NCBI GenBank assembly: GCA_009667805.1
Contig: CM019069.1
Coordinates: 98,863,204 to 98,927,203 of the forward strand
From: Leptobrachium leishanense
Taxonomy: Eukaryota > Chordata > Amphibia > Anura > Megophryidae
Length of the DNA: 64,000 bases
Direction of reading: 5' to 3'
This document shows, one piece after another, positions 23,003-32,689 of this stretch. The translations under genes and the position numbers were made by a program. A model generated the notes under the pieces. The model worked only from the letters and a program-made list of their open reading frames with translations. It ran no database searches and was not told the origin of the DNA. Positions within the stretch are counted from its first letter, which is position 1. The number at the start of each line of letters is the position of its first letter.

Positions 23003-24931
23003 TGTAGTGGCAATAGGCTGGAAGATGGCCGCCATTAGAAAGCCAGGCGACCATCTTGTTCAGAATATTGGTTCACTTCAGGGGCTGACTGGCAACTTTT
23101 GGCCCTTGGCAAGTACCACCCAGAGGCCCAGAGTTCCGCAACTCGGGCCCATGTTTAATTAAAAACAAACACGGGAAGCAAATTAAGTAATAAATAATCA
23201 CAGAGCTCCCTATATGTGGCACACAGATCCCTAATCACAGAGCTCCTTCCATGTGGCACACAGCTCCCTAATCACAGAGCTCCTTTCATGATGTGGCACA
23301 GAGCTCCTTCCATGTGGCACACAGCTCCCTAATCACAGAGCTCCTTCCATGTGGCACATAGATCCCTAATCACAGAGCTCCTTCCATGTGGCACACAGCT
23401 GCTAATCAGAGCTCCTTACATTTGGCACACAGCTCCTTCCATGTGGCACACAGCTCCCTAATCACAGAGCTCCTTCCATGAGGCACACAGCTGCTAATCA
23501 GAGCTCCTTACATTTGGCACAGCTCCTTCCATGTGACACACAGATCCCTAATCACAGAGCTCCTTCCATGTGGCACACAGCTCCCTAATCACAGGGCTCC
23601 TTACATGTGGCACACAGCTTCCTAATCACAGGGCTCCTTACATGTGGCACACAGCTCCCTAATCACATGGCTCCTTATAAGTTGGAAGAGCTCCCTGGAG
23701 CTTGCACAGACAATGCTGTATATGCAGACACAATCACATAGGCAATCCATACTGCTCCTTATATTGAGATGCCCCTGTAGATCAGCACCTGCAGCCTCCA
23801 TGTCCTGCTCTGGCAGTGGGCACACAGACTGGCAAGATCCCCTCCCACACCTGACACTACCCTCTGCCTGTGACACCGGGGCCAGACTCTTCCCATGTGA
23901 AGCCCAGCACTGCTCGCAGACTCCAGGCTCTCCAGCTGCTGGATCGGTGTGTGAGTGCTGGGGTACTATGTTGCATCCTATCCTATTGGTGTGCATTGTC
24001 TGTCCACAGCCTCCTCTCGCCCACTGCTGTTACTGACTGTCACCCTGAAACTGCGTCATTAAATAACAGCTGTCAACACACAGGCCGTGGCCGCACAGCT
24101 CGCGCACCCCAAAGGCTGGCCCTGCGCAGAGGCATCACGTGGGGGGGGGGGTGGGGCCGGCACTAGTGCTTCTGCGCGGCTGCGGCCTGTGAGCCAGTGG
24201 CTGCCTGCCTGCAAAATCATAGAGTGTTACACACAACACTACTGTACACATCAATGATCGGGTTCGGTTGATTGAATTCGGCCCGGGGACGCCTGCCACC
24301 CTGCCCCCCGGCCCAGTCCGCCCCTGGTTCACTTAAAAATAACTAGGCAGGTTTTTAGCTGAAGCTATAATGAGGCACATGTAGAAATTTAGGAATGTGC
24401 TGAGATTACTAGAAAAACAATTAAAACGCTGAGAGAGAGATCTCTGCTGTTCCAGGCACAGAGAAAGATATGTCAAGGTCGTTGGGGCCCGCAGAAAGAT
24501 AAAGAAAAGCGTAGAAACCAGACCATGCTTTATCTGTATCAAAATATACATAGCCTTTAGGGAGGGGGGCGCAGCCCGGGATGGGAAAAGCAACTAATTA
24601 TGATTTACTGTTACTAACATGATGTTTGCCAATTTACAGCCAAAGTAATGGAATGTCTTTGTATTAGACTAAGGGAGGTATTAACCCACGTGGGGTGGGA
24701 TAGCGTAACCGGGAGGTGGGCTGATTGGGAGGTACCTAATTGTGTATTTGGGATATAAGATTGGATGTCACGGGGGAGACGGGGCTCATTCTTTGCGAAT
24801 GAATCCTGTTTGAGCATCTGTTGTGATATCACAATAAAGTTTGCCTTTTCTGAAGAGACTTGTGTTCAGACAATCCTTGCTCGTGTCCGGTCCGGCCTCG
24901 TCCCGAGTGAACCCTTCTGATTCCGCTAACA
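23003..24931 (+). repeat. 5' LTR, interrupted by a hAT
   Basis: Without the hAT (23079-24326 plus one copy of its 8-bp duplication) the LTR is about 673 bp, matching the 3' LTR at 31324-31995. It contains a cacaataaagtttgcc polyadenylation signal context near 24830 in the R region. The hAT entered after proviral integration because the 3' LTR lacks it. Confidence 0.92.
23079..24326. mobile_element. hAT-type MITE inside the 5' LTR, 1.25 kb
   Basis: Ends CAGGGGCTGACTGGCAAC and CCCAGTCCGCCCCTG form short inverted repeats. A perfect 8-bp duplication GTTCACTT lies at 23071-23078 and 24327-24334. The interior at 23195-23680 is a tandem array of a roughly 37-base unit (cacagagctccttccatgtg, then gcacacagctccctaat), about twelve copies. 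No transposase is present. Confidence 0.92.
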
Positions 24932-24935
24932 TTTC

Positions 24936-24953
24936 TGGGGGCTCGTCCGGGAT
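24936..24953 (+). promoter_or_regulatory. Retroviral primer binding site, proline tRNA type
   Basis: The 18 bases TGGGGGCTCGTCCGGGAT lie five bases after the 5' LTR and are complementary to the 3' end of tRNA-Pro. This is the classical minus-strand primer site of many gammaretroviruses. Confidence 0.93.
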
Positions 24954-25040
24954 ACGCGGGCCCTTACCGGCATGGCAACGACTGCTGAACACTGTAGCGG
25001 TTGACTGCAGGTGCGAGTGATCCCGCTGGGTGGGCGTCCG

Positions 25041-25052
25041 TTGAAGGTAAGC
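25041..25052 (+). promoter_or_regulatory. Candidate major splice donor of the provirus
   Basis: The sequence GAAG/GTAAGC (junction at 25046/25047) is a strong donor located about 90 bases after the primer site, where the donor for subgenomic env RNA is expected. The 5' leader then continues to the gag start without a credible coding frame. Confidence 0.5.
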
Positions 25053-26049
25053 TGACATCTGCAGGCGCCAAGCAGGATTTCCTGTTCAGTGGACCTCATC
25101 TCATCTCAAAAGGACCCCCCAGCCTGGGAACACTGGGACACCCCTGAGTCAGAGGAAACAGCGAACAGCGCAGCGATAGGTAAAGTGTCTTCTATGTTTG
25201 TATGTCTAATGGAAATGGAAATACTGGTACCGGTATAAAAGGAAACGTCTGGCCGTAGCCAGATAAGGAGACCCGATGGCCACGGTCTCGTTGGTATACC
25301 TAGCCCGCCGCTGATAGCATGGACAATGCAAAAGAGCCAGAGTGGCTAGTGCGTGTCTGGATTCGGGGGAATTGGATGCCAACCAAAGGGTAGTTCTGTA
25401 AGAGAGGGAGAAGGTAGCCACGTGGAGCTGCATAGTCATAGTTAGTGTTTGTAAACAAAGCTTTGCCACGTGGATTGAAGGAAAGGAGGAGGGATTTCTG
25501 TGACCGGGCTTAGAGCCCTGTGTCAGTGCTAGTGTGTATGTCGTGTAGTGAAGAGGGCTCATATTGGGGCCAACGGTAGCTGCAGAGGAAGTGGTGCCGG
25601 GTGGGTAGAATTACTCATAGGCAAATTGGAATAGCAGACGGAAGTGTAGTTATAGAACGGGGTGCACATAGTCACAAGCAGTCAAGAGTTAGAGTTCAAT
25701 CAGCGGGGTATAAGGAGCCAAAAGGAGGGACGGCGTGCCCTCGGCTAGTGGAAAGAGTTGAATTGTTTATGTTTTGTTGTGGGCTGAAAGTATCTGGTAC
25801 AGTACGTGCTGTGAGTGATTTGAGTGCTGTGAGTGAACGAGCGCCTACTCGCCCTGCGAGGAAGCAAACTTGAAAGTTGACTCCCAATGTACGTTTCTGG
25901 CTCAGGCGACTGCAGTCCGGCTACTGACGGAGGAAGCGGTTCAGACACACATGAAATGTTGGCTGAAGTACCAGACAGTAAATTCTAAGTGTTCTTGCTA
26001 AAAACGTAATATCTGTATCGTAAAAAGGTTACTGTTTTTAAAAGTAACA

Positions 26050-26930
26050 ATGGGTAACGGGTCATCTAAGCCCAAACAGGTAAAGAAGGGTGAGACGCCC
26101 CTAGGGTATATGGTGCAAAATATTGCAAAATATACAACATGTGATTATGGTGTAGAATTAACTAAAGGAAATTAACAGGAATGTGTACAATGGTGTGGCC
26201 ATTGCTAGTTCCAGACTGGCCAGAGCAGGGGTCAATGGACCCGGTGCTAATACAGAAAGTGCATTCCCAAGTAACCAGGAAATGCGGACATCCTGAGCAG
26301 TACCTATATATAGATATATGGAAGTACTGTGTAAAAGATAAAAGTTATTTTATAATGATGGCGGGACGTAACAAGAAGCAGGTACCCCCCCAATAAAGAA
26401 AATAATAAAAAGAAAAGACCGGTGTTGGTAGAACAACCGGAGGAGATTGATTCCCTGCCCCCGCCCTATCCATTATATTATGGGGCAGCTAGAGAAGTTT
26501 TGTATGTCACGGTTGCGAAAACGGGCGGTTGCTACTACTCTGCCGGCTTCCTCCGCTCCAGCGGGCGGAATTGCTGAGGAAAATGAGGGGGCAGTGGGTG
26601 GAGGAGATAGAGAGGCTCCACCAGGAAAGATTGGAATGCCCGATGGGAGCATATACAAATTGGTAGACCGAGATGATAGTGTTGAGGATGGTGAGAGTGA
26701 AGGTGTAAAGCAAGGTGCTACCACTCGCGCAGCGAACAGTATATATAAACCCCAAGATCTATATCGGCACGACCCCGGCGGGAGCAAACTGCAGATGCCC
26801 CTGCGGGAGGTGCCGGGTCCCTTACTGGAAAACGGAGCGCCTGGGCCAGAGGGGAGTGAGATGATCGGTGGATCAGATGGTGGTCTAGAAGGTTTTGAAA
26901 AAAAAAGAAGGGATGATTGCGGTGCTGTAT
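26050..26930 (+). pseudogene. gag remnant (matrix, p12-like region, start of capsid)
   Basis: The frame begins ATG-GGT, giving a Met-Gly start suitable for N-myristoylation of matrix at the plasma membrane, and stops at 26173-26175 after 41 codons. Matrix-like sequence continues in another frame at about 26181-26396, with WPLLVPDWPEQGS and a GHPEQ-x-Y-x-Y-I-D-x-W pattern. A PPPY late-domain motif, which recruits NEDD4-type ligases for budding, lies at 26458-26469 in the original frame. A third frame then carries a proline/glycine-rich stretch and MPLREVPGP, which resembles the start of capsid. Capsid is cut off near 26900. The gene is clearly dead. Confidence 0.85.
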
Positions 26931-27775
26931 GGCTTGTGTGTGTGATTCGGACTGATTGTTCGGATGTGGTGTCTGTGCTGTATTGAGTGGTGTATGGTAG
27001 AGTGTTTTTGTCTGATTGTGTTTATAATTGATCTATTAAACTGTTCAATTAAAAGTAAAGTGTGATAAGTAATTAATTTAGAGTGTGGAATGGCTGAGAG
27101 GTAGTGAGATTGGGCTTCGTACTTGTTTCCTTCCCCCTCCCTTTCTGACACACTGTTTGCAGGGAGAGGGGGAGAGGGGAGGGAGTCAGTTTTTTTTTGC
27201 TCTCTGATAGCTAGAGAAAGTAACACTTTGTGTGTGTCTGTGCAGCGAATTCAAAGTAGAGAGAAATAAAGAAGAAATATTACTATGTTTAGCTAATTTT
27301 TTATATATGCTACAATAAAATGTATGAAGTCGGTTAAGTGCAAGATATATGTTTATATTTTGTGTTGATATTATTCCAAAAACTCTAGTTTTGTTCACAG
27401 AGCTAGAATTAAATAAAAAAAGGGAGTCCTGGTTTTTATATAGTTACAGATTATAACAACAATAAGTATATAATAATATACAATATTGTCTACCAAAATA
27501 TAATACAATTTATTAACAAATTAAATGGAAATATATGAAACGGTTAGAAAATTTATATTAAAAGAGCAGTTTGAGAAATAACTAAAGTAGTTTTATACTG
27601 TTTTTATGTTCTATATAGTTAAAATATAGCAAAATTATGATTAATAATTTAATTAAAAGTATGTTTTTGTTTGATTTTTGATGGGATTATTTTAGATGAT
27701 TACTGATGAGATGTTTGTAGTGGTCTTATAATAATGGAGTGGTTTATTTATTTATTTATTTTTTTTCCGATGTGG
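26931..27775 (+). other. Non-coding AT-rich block replacing capsid-nucleocapsid-protease
   Basis: This 0.85-kb stretch sits exactly where capsid, nucleocapsid and most of protease are expected, yet no viral motif can be read in any frame. It is AT-rich and contains a short GA-rich part (about 27160-27185). It could be a later insertion or captured non-viral sequence. No ends with target duplication were found. Confidence 0.5.
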
Positions 27776-28560
27776 TATTAAGAGTCCGTTTTGGCTACGG
27801 GAGAGAGACCTCTGTGAATATTGTTTATACAATGTGTATATGTATATGCCCGAATGTCCCATCCAGTTCCTGGGGCGGGATATTTTTTTGCAAATTGCAA
27901 GCCCAAATTATGTTTTTTTCCCAGGGGTCACGCTAGATTAGACCTGTCTGAGAGTGGCAGCTCTGCATGGCAGTACAGCCATCCAGTGCATCCAACCCGA
28001 GAATTTTTTTTTTGCAGTAATTATGCCCAGAGAAGAAGAATGGCGTACTGCACCAACCCCACCGGCTGCCCACGGACTCGCACACACTACTCCTTGGAAT
28101 TCCTGAGGTGTGGGTGGAGGAAAACCCGCCCGGACTAGCTGTAAATATTTCCCGAGTGTACGATGATTTACGATCTGGTGCAATGCCTGTGGCTTTAAGA
28201 CACTATCACATCCCACAAAAAGCCAAGCAGAATATCCAGACATATTTGCAGAGATTTAAAGACCACGGCATATTGAAATTCTGCGTGTCACCGTGGAACA
28301 CACCATTGCTCCAGCAAGACAACCTCTTTTTATTTTTCAGTGGGAGGTATCTACAATGGATGCGCGCTCAGCCAGGACCTCTTGTCCTTCAGCGCTCAGC
28401 CACACGAAGTTGTTCTATTACAGTATGTTGATTATTAATTACGGGCTTTTCCCATATAAAACGACTGTCTCTCTGCCACAAAAGCCCTGCTACATCTCCT
28501 GTGCCATGCAGGTTACAGAGTGTCCAAAAAGAAAGCACAAATATGTAAACAGATTGTGAA
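27776..28560 (+). pseudogene. pol remnant: end of protease and N-terminal reverse transcriptase
   Basis: At about 27860-27940 a segment with WGGIFFCKLQAQIMFF resembles the end of protease and the start of pol. At 28095-28320 the frame LGIPEVWVEENPPGLAVN followed by RHYHIPQKAKQNIQ and GILKFCVSPWNTPLL is the fingers region of a gammaretroviral reverse transcriptase. A jump of the frame then leads to QPLFIFQW. The segment that should hold the first catalytic aspartate lies between these and is deleted, and the YxDD region is not found. The enzyme cannot have been active from this copy. Confidence 0.85.
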
Positions 28561-28607
28561 CAGGTACCAAGTGTACACTGGGGGCTAAGAGAAAGAAAAG
28601 AAGCAGT

Positions 28608-29395
28608 ATGCCGAATACCCCAACCAAAGACAAGTTGACACTTGGCCAAGTTCTTCATGTCAAGGTGCCCCATGCTGTCAAAGCCCTGCTGGACGTCAAA
28701 GGAAGCTACTGGTTCAGCAACAGCCGGATGGCGAAGTACCAAGCTATGATGTGTGAGAATCCACAGGTTCATTTGGACCTCATCGCTACCTTGAACCCTG
28801 CTACTTTACTGCCTGACTGCGAAGAGGATCCAGATCATGAATGCCTCCAAGTCATGGAAGAAGTGTTCAGTAGCAGGCCAGATTTGAAAGACGTACCCCT
28901 AGACAAATACGATCTACAGTTGTTCACTGATGGTAGCAGCTACATGGATGATGGGAAGAAAGTCTCCGGCTATGCAATAGTCTCAGCGGAAGAGATTATC
29001 GAAGCAAATCCATTACCAGGCCATATATCTGCACAACTGGCTGAAATAACAGCCCTAACCAGAGCTCTAGAAATCTCCAAAAGGCAAAAGGGTGAATATC
29101 TACACTGATTCCAAGTACGCCTTCATGACTGTCCATGCACATGGTGCACTCTACAAGGAGAGAGGCCTATTTATTTCCTCAGGACAACAAATCAAGTATG
29201 CAGCTGAAATCACAGCCCTTCTAGAAGCTGTATGGAAATCAAGTGCTGTCAGTATCATGCACTGTCGTGGCCACCAGAAAGGTCATGATGAAATCCCAAG
29301 AAGCAACAGGCGCGCTGACCAGGCCGCAAAAGCGGCTGCAAAACCATTGCTGACAACTGATCAAGCCAAAGTCCTGCTCTGCAAGCAAGAGGACC
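28608..29395 (+). pseudogene. pol remnant: RT connection domain and RNase H
   Basis: The frame from 28608 to 29108 includes LTLGQVLHVKVPHAV and LNPATLLPD of the connection region, then LFTDGSSYMDDG and QLAEITALTRAL with the first two acidic RNase H residues. A frameshift near 29090 moves reading into the frame of 29092-29724. That frame holds IYTDSKYAF, the HCRGHQKG loop and RRADQAAKAAA with the remaining acidic residues. RNase H degrades genomic RNA during reverse transcription. All four acidic positions are still visible, although in two frames. Confidence 0.9.
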
Positions 29396-29745
29396 AACCT
29401 GCCATGCCAAACTACGAATTTTATACGAATTGGAGAAAATTTGAATCTGGAGGCAAGTTCATTGAAATTATACTGCACAAATGGCAAGACAAGTATGTAC
29501 TGCTAGAACTAAATTATGATTATATCCAATGGCTTTTTCTAATCTGGTCCCAAGGCCGAAATTTCTACTCCACTCCTCTGAACCCGCAAGAGACACGTTT
29601 TATGATTAACACCTCAGAAGTTCAGCAAAGACTCCGCAGAGTATACGAAATGATGCTGAAATTCTTCGGCGTAAAATTAATGGGGGAGTATGGAGAAGAT
29701 ACAAAAGAAAGAAACCGAAGTTGAACGAGCAGAAAATTCGAGAGA
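29396..29745 (+). pseudogene. ogfr: OGFR-like conserved domain fused in frame to RNase H
   Basis: In the same open frame as RNase H (29092-29724), residues from about 29407 resemble the conserved domain of the opioid growth factor receptor (OGFr family), a nuclear-envelope and perinuclear host receptor that restrains cell proliferation. Matching features in order are PNYEFY-x-N, a GGKFIEIIL-x-x-W segment (human GCFIEDILQNW), LL-x-x-N-x-x-YIQWLF (144-149 of this frame), PL-x-x-x-E, and EVQQRLRRVYEMML-x-F-x-GV (human EIQERLVRAYELMLGFYGI). About 110 residues align without an intron. The frame ends at 29722-29724; related sequence (RAENSRE) continues in another frame to about 29745. This is not a retroviral domain by known families. 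It replaces integrase zinc-binding and catalytic core regions. Reading it as a captured host cDNA is an inference. Confidence 0.8.
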
Positions 29746-29761
29746 ATGAACAGCAAAGATT

Positions 29762-30050
29762 TTGATGTCCAAACTGTGCCAAGAGATGCCATTAGACTGG
29801 TTGGATGTGCTGCCGATAGTCTTATTACACATTAGGTGCAGGCCAACCCCCCAATTGAAGCTAAGTCCGTACGAACTTATGTTTGGACGGCCTACCCCTC
29901 TGATTAATGGACTAAGGGGGGGACCTTCGGGCATTGGGAAAATTAAACTAAATGATCAGGTTGTACTGTTAGGTAAATCAATGCAGAAATTGCCAGAAAT
30001 GTTTTTTTGGTTTTTGAAATTCCGGTGGGGAGGGATTGGGTTTATGTGAC
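29762..30050 (+). pseudogene. pol remnant: C-terminal part of integrase
   Basis: The frame gives PLDWLDVLPIVLLHIR, then LKLSPYELMFGRP and a hydrophobic/basic tail, which is the end of the retroviral integrase core and the beginning of its C-terminal DNA-binding part. The zinc-binding HHCC region and the DDE catalytic residues are absent because the OGFR-like segment lies in their place. No integrase could be made. Confidence 0.85.
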
Positions 30051-31163
30051 TGTGAAAAGAATTGCCCAAGGGATTTTGATATTTGGGGCAATTGTGGTAC
30101 TGATTTTGTATTTTGCAAATTTGATTTATGGACTGTCACATGGAGTATGCCCCAAGTGCACAAGCACCACCAAAATCTGGAATGGTACGCACCCGATGAT
30201 GGAGAACCGTACCGTGTGGAGACAAAAATGAGAGGCGCTATCTGGAACCCAGCTAAAAGGACATTTACTTGTGCAATTTAAATATGACTATGCCAAAAAG
30301 TCTGGGCAAACTATGTGTTGGGTGTGTAGTAGATTGCACCCAGAGACAATTCATATACCATTCGTCTCTGTCCCAATGAATTTGAGTATGTTTGTATCAG
30401 AAAATGTTACAGTACAGGCAGTTGATAGGTCAAGGGAGAAACCAGAAGTATTCAGTCCTGGGTACCCCATAACAGGAACAGTGTACCCACCAGAATGGTG
30501 TTTTCAATTAGGCCCAGATAAGGAGATAAATAACGGGGATGGGTTATGTTATTCAAGTAAGTTCAACTGGATATCATACATTTACATATTTAATACAAAG
30601 GAGCCGTCAAATTTTCTATACATACGATGTAGAAAGCTCACAAGCGAGCAAGAGGAGGTGATTGCGAATGTGACCAATGGAAGGCAGGATGTAGTGGATA
30701 TGATGAAACGACTGAGACAGCTTATGATAGCGATATTAAAGGGAATATTATATTTGTCACTATTTATAGTGAAAGGAGAGTACCAGGTGTGCTGTGAAAG
30801 AGTGTGTTACATATGGGTACCACCTACAGTAACGGGAATGTTATTTGGCTAAATTGATCCCAATTAGAGGGTAAGGTGGGAGGACACTAATTCAGATACA
30901 ATATTTCACCCTAGGTATCCACTGGTGTTTGAAAGACAGAAGAGAGAGAGTTGATGGCAAGAATGAACAGTTATGCCAGTTTGATGGATGAGATTTTGAA
31001 TAAGACTAGTTGGGATATTCAGGTGCTGAATCTGGAAGTACGGGAGATACGAAAGGTACAAATGATATATGATATGGCACTGGAACAGATCAGTGCGGCC
31101 CTGAATGGATTGTGTGAGATGACAATGTATTATGAATGTTGCCACTATGCAAGAAAGCACTGA
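30007..31163 (+). pseudogene. env remnant (surface and transmembrane subunits)
   Basis: The start overlaps the integrase end, as is usual. A hydrophobic stretch (ILIFGAIVVLILYFANLIYG, about 30070-30130) could be a signal peptide. The main frame 30271-30852 contains a CWVC motif at 30316-30327, the disulfide-exchange type motif of gamma-type surface subunits, and several N-x-S/T glycosylation sites. The transmembrane part at 30951-31163 holds a heptad-like helix and a C-x7-CC pattern (31113-31142), one residue longer than the usual C-x6-CC. The fusion peptide and membrane anchor are not recognisable. Frames are broken, so no functional envelope is encoded. Confidence 0.8.
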
Positions 31164-31310
31164 CACCACACAGACACAAAATATACCACTGATTATCCCA
31201 CAAGGTATGTTCCCAACAAAAATAGCCCCCCCCCCAAGTATGAGGAACTCGAGAATAAAACTAGTGAGGTGTAATGGCTACAAGTCTCAGGAGAAAAGCC
31301 TGAGGCTTGA

Positions 31311-31323
31311 GCCAAGGGGGGAA
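31311..31323 (+). promoter_or_regulatory. Polypurine tract before the 3' LTR
   Basis: The purine run aaggggggaa directly precedes the TGTAGTGG start of the 3' LTR, the position from which plus-strand DNA synthesis is primed. Confidence 0.85.
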
Positions 31324-31995
31324 TGTAGTGGCAATAGGCTGGAAGATGGCCGCCATTATAAGCCAGGCGACCATCTTGTTCAGAATATTGGTTCACTTAA
31401 ATATAACTAGGCAGGTTTTTAGCTGAAGCTATAATGAGGCACATGTAGAAACTTAGGAATGTGCTGAGATTACTAGAAAAACAATTAAAGCGCTGAGAGA
31501 GAGATCTCTGCTGTTCCAGGCACAGAGAAAGATATGTCAAGGTCGTTGGGGCCCACAGAAAGATAAAGAAAAGCGTAGAAACCAGACCATGCTTTATCTG
31601 TATCAAAATATACATAGCCTTTAGGGAGGGGGGCGCAGCCCGGGATGGGAAAAGCAACTAATTATGATTTACTGTTACTAACATGATGTTTGCCAATTTA
31701 CAGCCAAAGTAATGGAATGTCTTTGTATTAGACTAAGGGAGGTATTAACCCACGTGGGGTGGGATAGCGTAACCGGGAGGTGGGCTGATTGGGAGGTACC
31801 TAATTGTGTATTTGGGATATAAGATTGGATGTCACGGGGGAGACAGGGCTCATTCTTTGCGATTGAATCCTGTTTGAGCATCTGTTGTGATATCACAATA
31901 AAGTTTGCCTTTCCTGAAGAGACTCGTGTTCAGACAATCCTTGCTCGTGTCCGGTCCGACCTCGTCCCGAGTGAACCCGTCTGATTCCGCTAACA
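31324..31995 (+). repeat. 3' LTR
   Basis: 672 bp, beginning TGTAGTGG and ending GCTAACA, nearly identical to the hAT-free 5' LTR. It contains the polyadenylation signal context cacaataaagtttgcc near 31894. The flanking CTGC (31996-31999) is the target duplication. Confidence 0.93.
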
Positions 31996-32171
31996 CTGCA
32001 ATGAAACAATTCAGCAGCTGCTGAGGAAGTGCACGCGCCTCAAGAGGCACAAGGTCCTTTGGCTTGACTGGACTATCAGGGGCGCAAAAGGTCCTTGAGA
32101 GGGGATGCAAAGTAGCTTGTTCACACTGAAATAGCTAGTTTGAACACTCCTTGAAAAAGGTCCTTCTAGAG

Positions 32172-32353
32172 CAGTGTTTCCCAAACCTGTCCTCAAGACC
32201 CTCCGCCTCGCCAGGTTTGCCAGATATCTGAAGCACAGCACAGGTGATATGATTTGCTGCTCAGTGATTGCAGGATTCAGTCTGCATTTCCCCAAGGTGA
32301 TCTGCAAAATCTGGCCTTGTTGAAGGTCCCGAGGACAGGTTTGGGAAACACTG
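32172..32353. mobile_element. hAT-type MITE, 182 bp, copy 1
   Basis: Ends CAGTGTTTCCCAAACCTG and CAGGTTTGGGAAACACTG are inverted repeats. The flanks ttctagag (32164-32171) and ttgtagag (32354-32361) match at seven of eight bases. A second copy is at 56843-57025. Confidence 0.9.
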
Positions 32354-32689
32354 TTGTAGAGGGATTCAAAGTAGTCGCTACCCTGTCTTCATTAGCAACA
32401 TAAACACTAAACAAACAAGTAGGTATCACATGACAGCAGAGACCATGTACAACCATTGTCATAGTGCTGACATCTGGTGTTCGGCTGACTATCTACACAA
32501 CCCGTATATAAAATATAACCTTGTTAATCTTTTTTTTTCTGTGTTTCCAGTAAGTATAGGAGGGACCAGGATCAATTTGGAAGAAAAGTGATAAGAAGAA
32601 TAGGATAAAAATAGTCAGTTAGTATGTGGTAGTAATGAGAATTCAAAGGGGTTCTATAAATACAGATTACACGGCTAGCTTAACCTCCC
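32354..32689. other. No gene seen
   Basis: Unremarkable sequence with a T-run at 32530-32538 and no supported feature. Confidence 0.4.

Larger units (their letters stand above)
23003..31995 (+). mobile_element. Gamma-type endogenous retrovirus, complete LTR-to-LTR provirus, defective
   Basis: Two LTRs beginning TGTAGTGG and ending CTAACA enclose 6.4 kb of internal sequence. The 4-bp target duplication CTGC flanks the provirus at 22999-23002 and 31996-31999. Downstream of the 5' LTR is an 18-base primer site matching the 3' end of proline tRNA, and upstream of the 3' LTR is a purine tract. Remnants appear in the order gag, protease/RT, RNase H, integrase tail, env. All reading frames are broken by stops, frameshifts and deletions. 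The LTRs differ at only about a dozen positions by eye over 670 bp, so the insertion is fairly recent. An OGFR-like segment replaces most of integrase. Confidence 0.93.

Noticed and set aside
23195..23680. CRISPR-like spaced repeat array
   Set aside because: The units are contiguous tandem repeats without unique spacers, inside a eukaryotic hAT element.
25601..25873. Accessory retroviral gene in the leader between primer site and gag
   Set aside because: The 90-codon frame has no recognisable domain, no sibling support and no clear start context. It was treated as untranslated leader.
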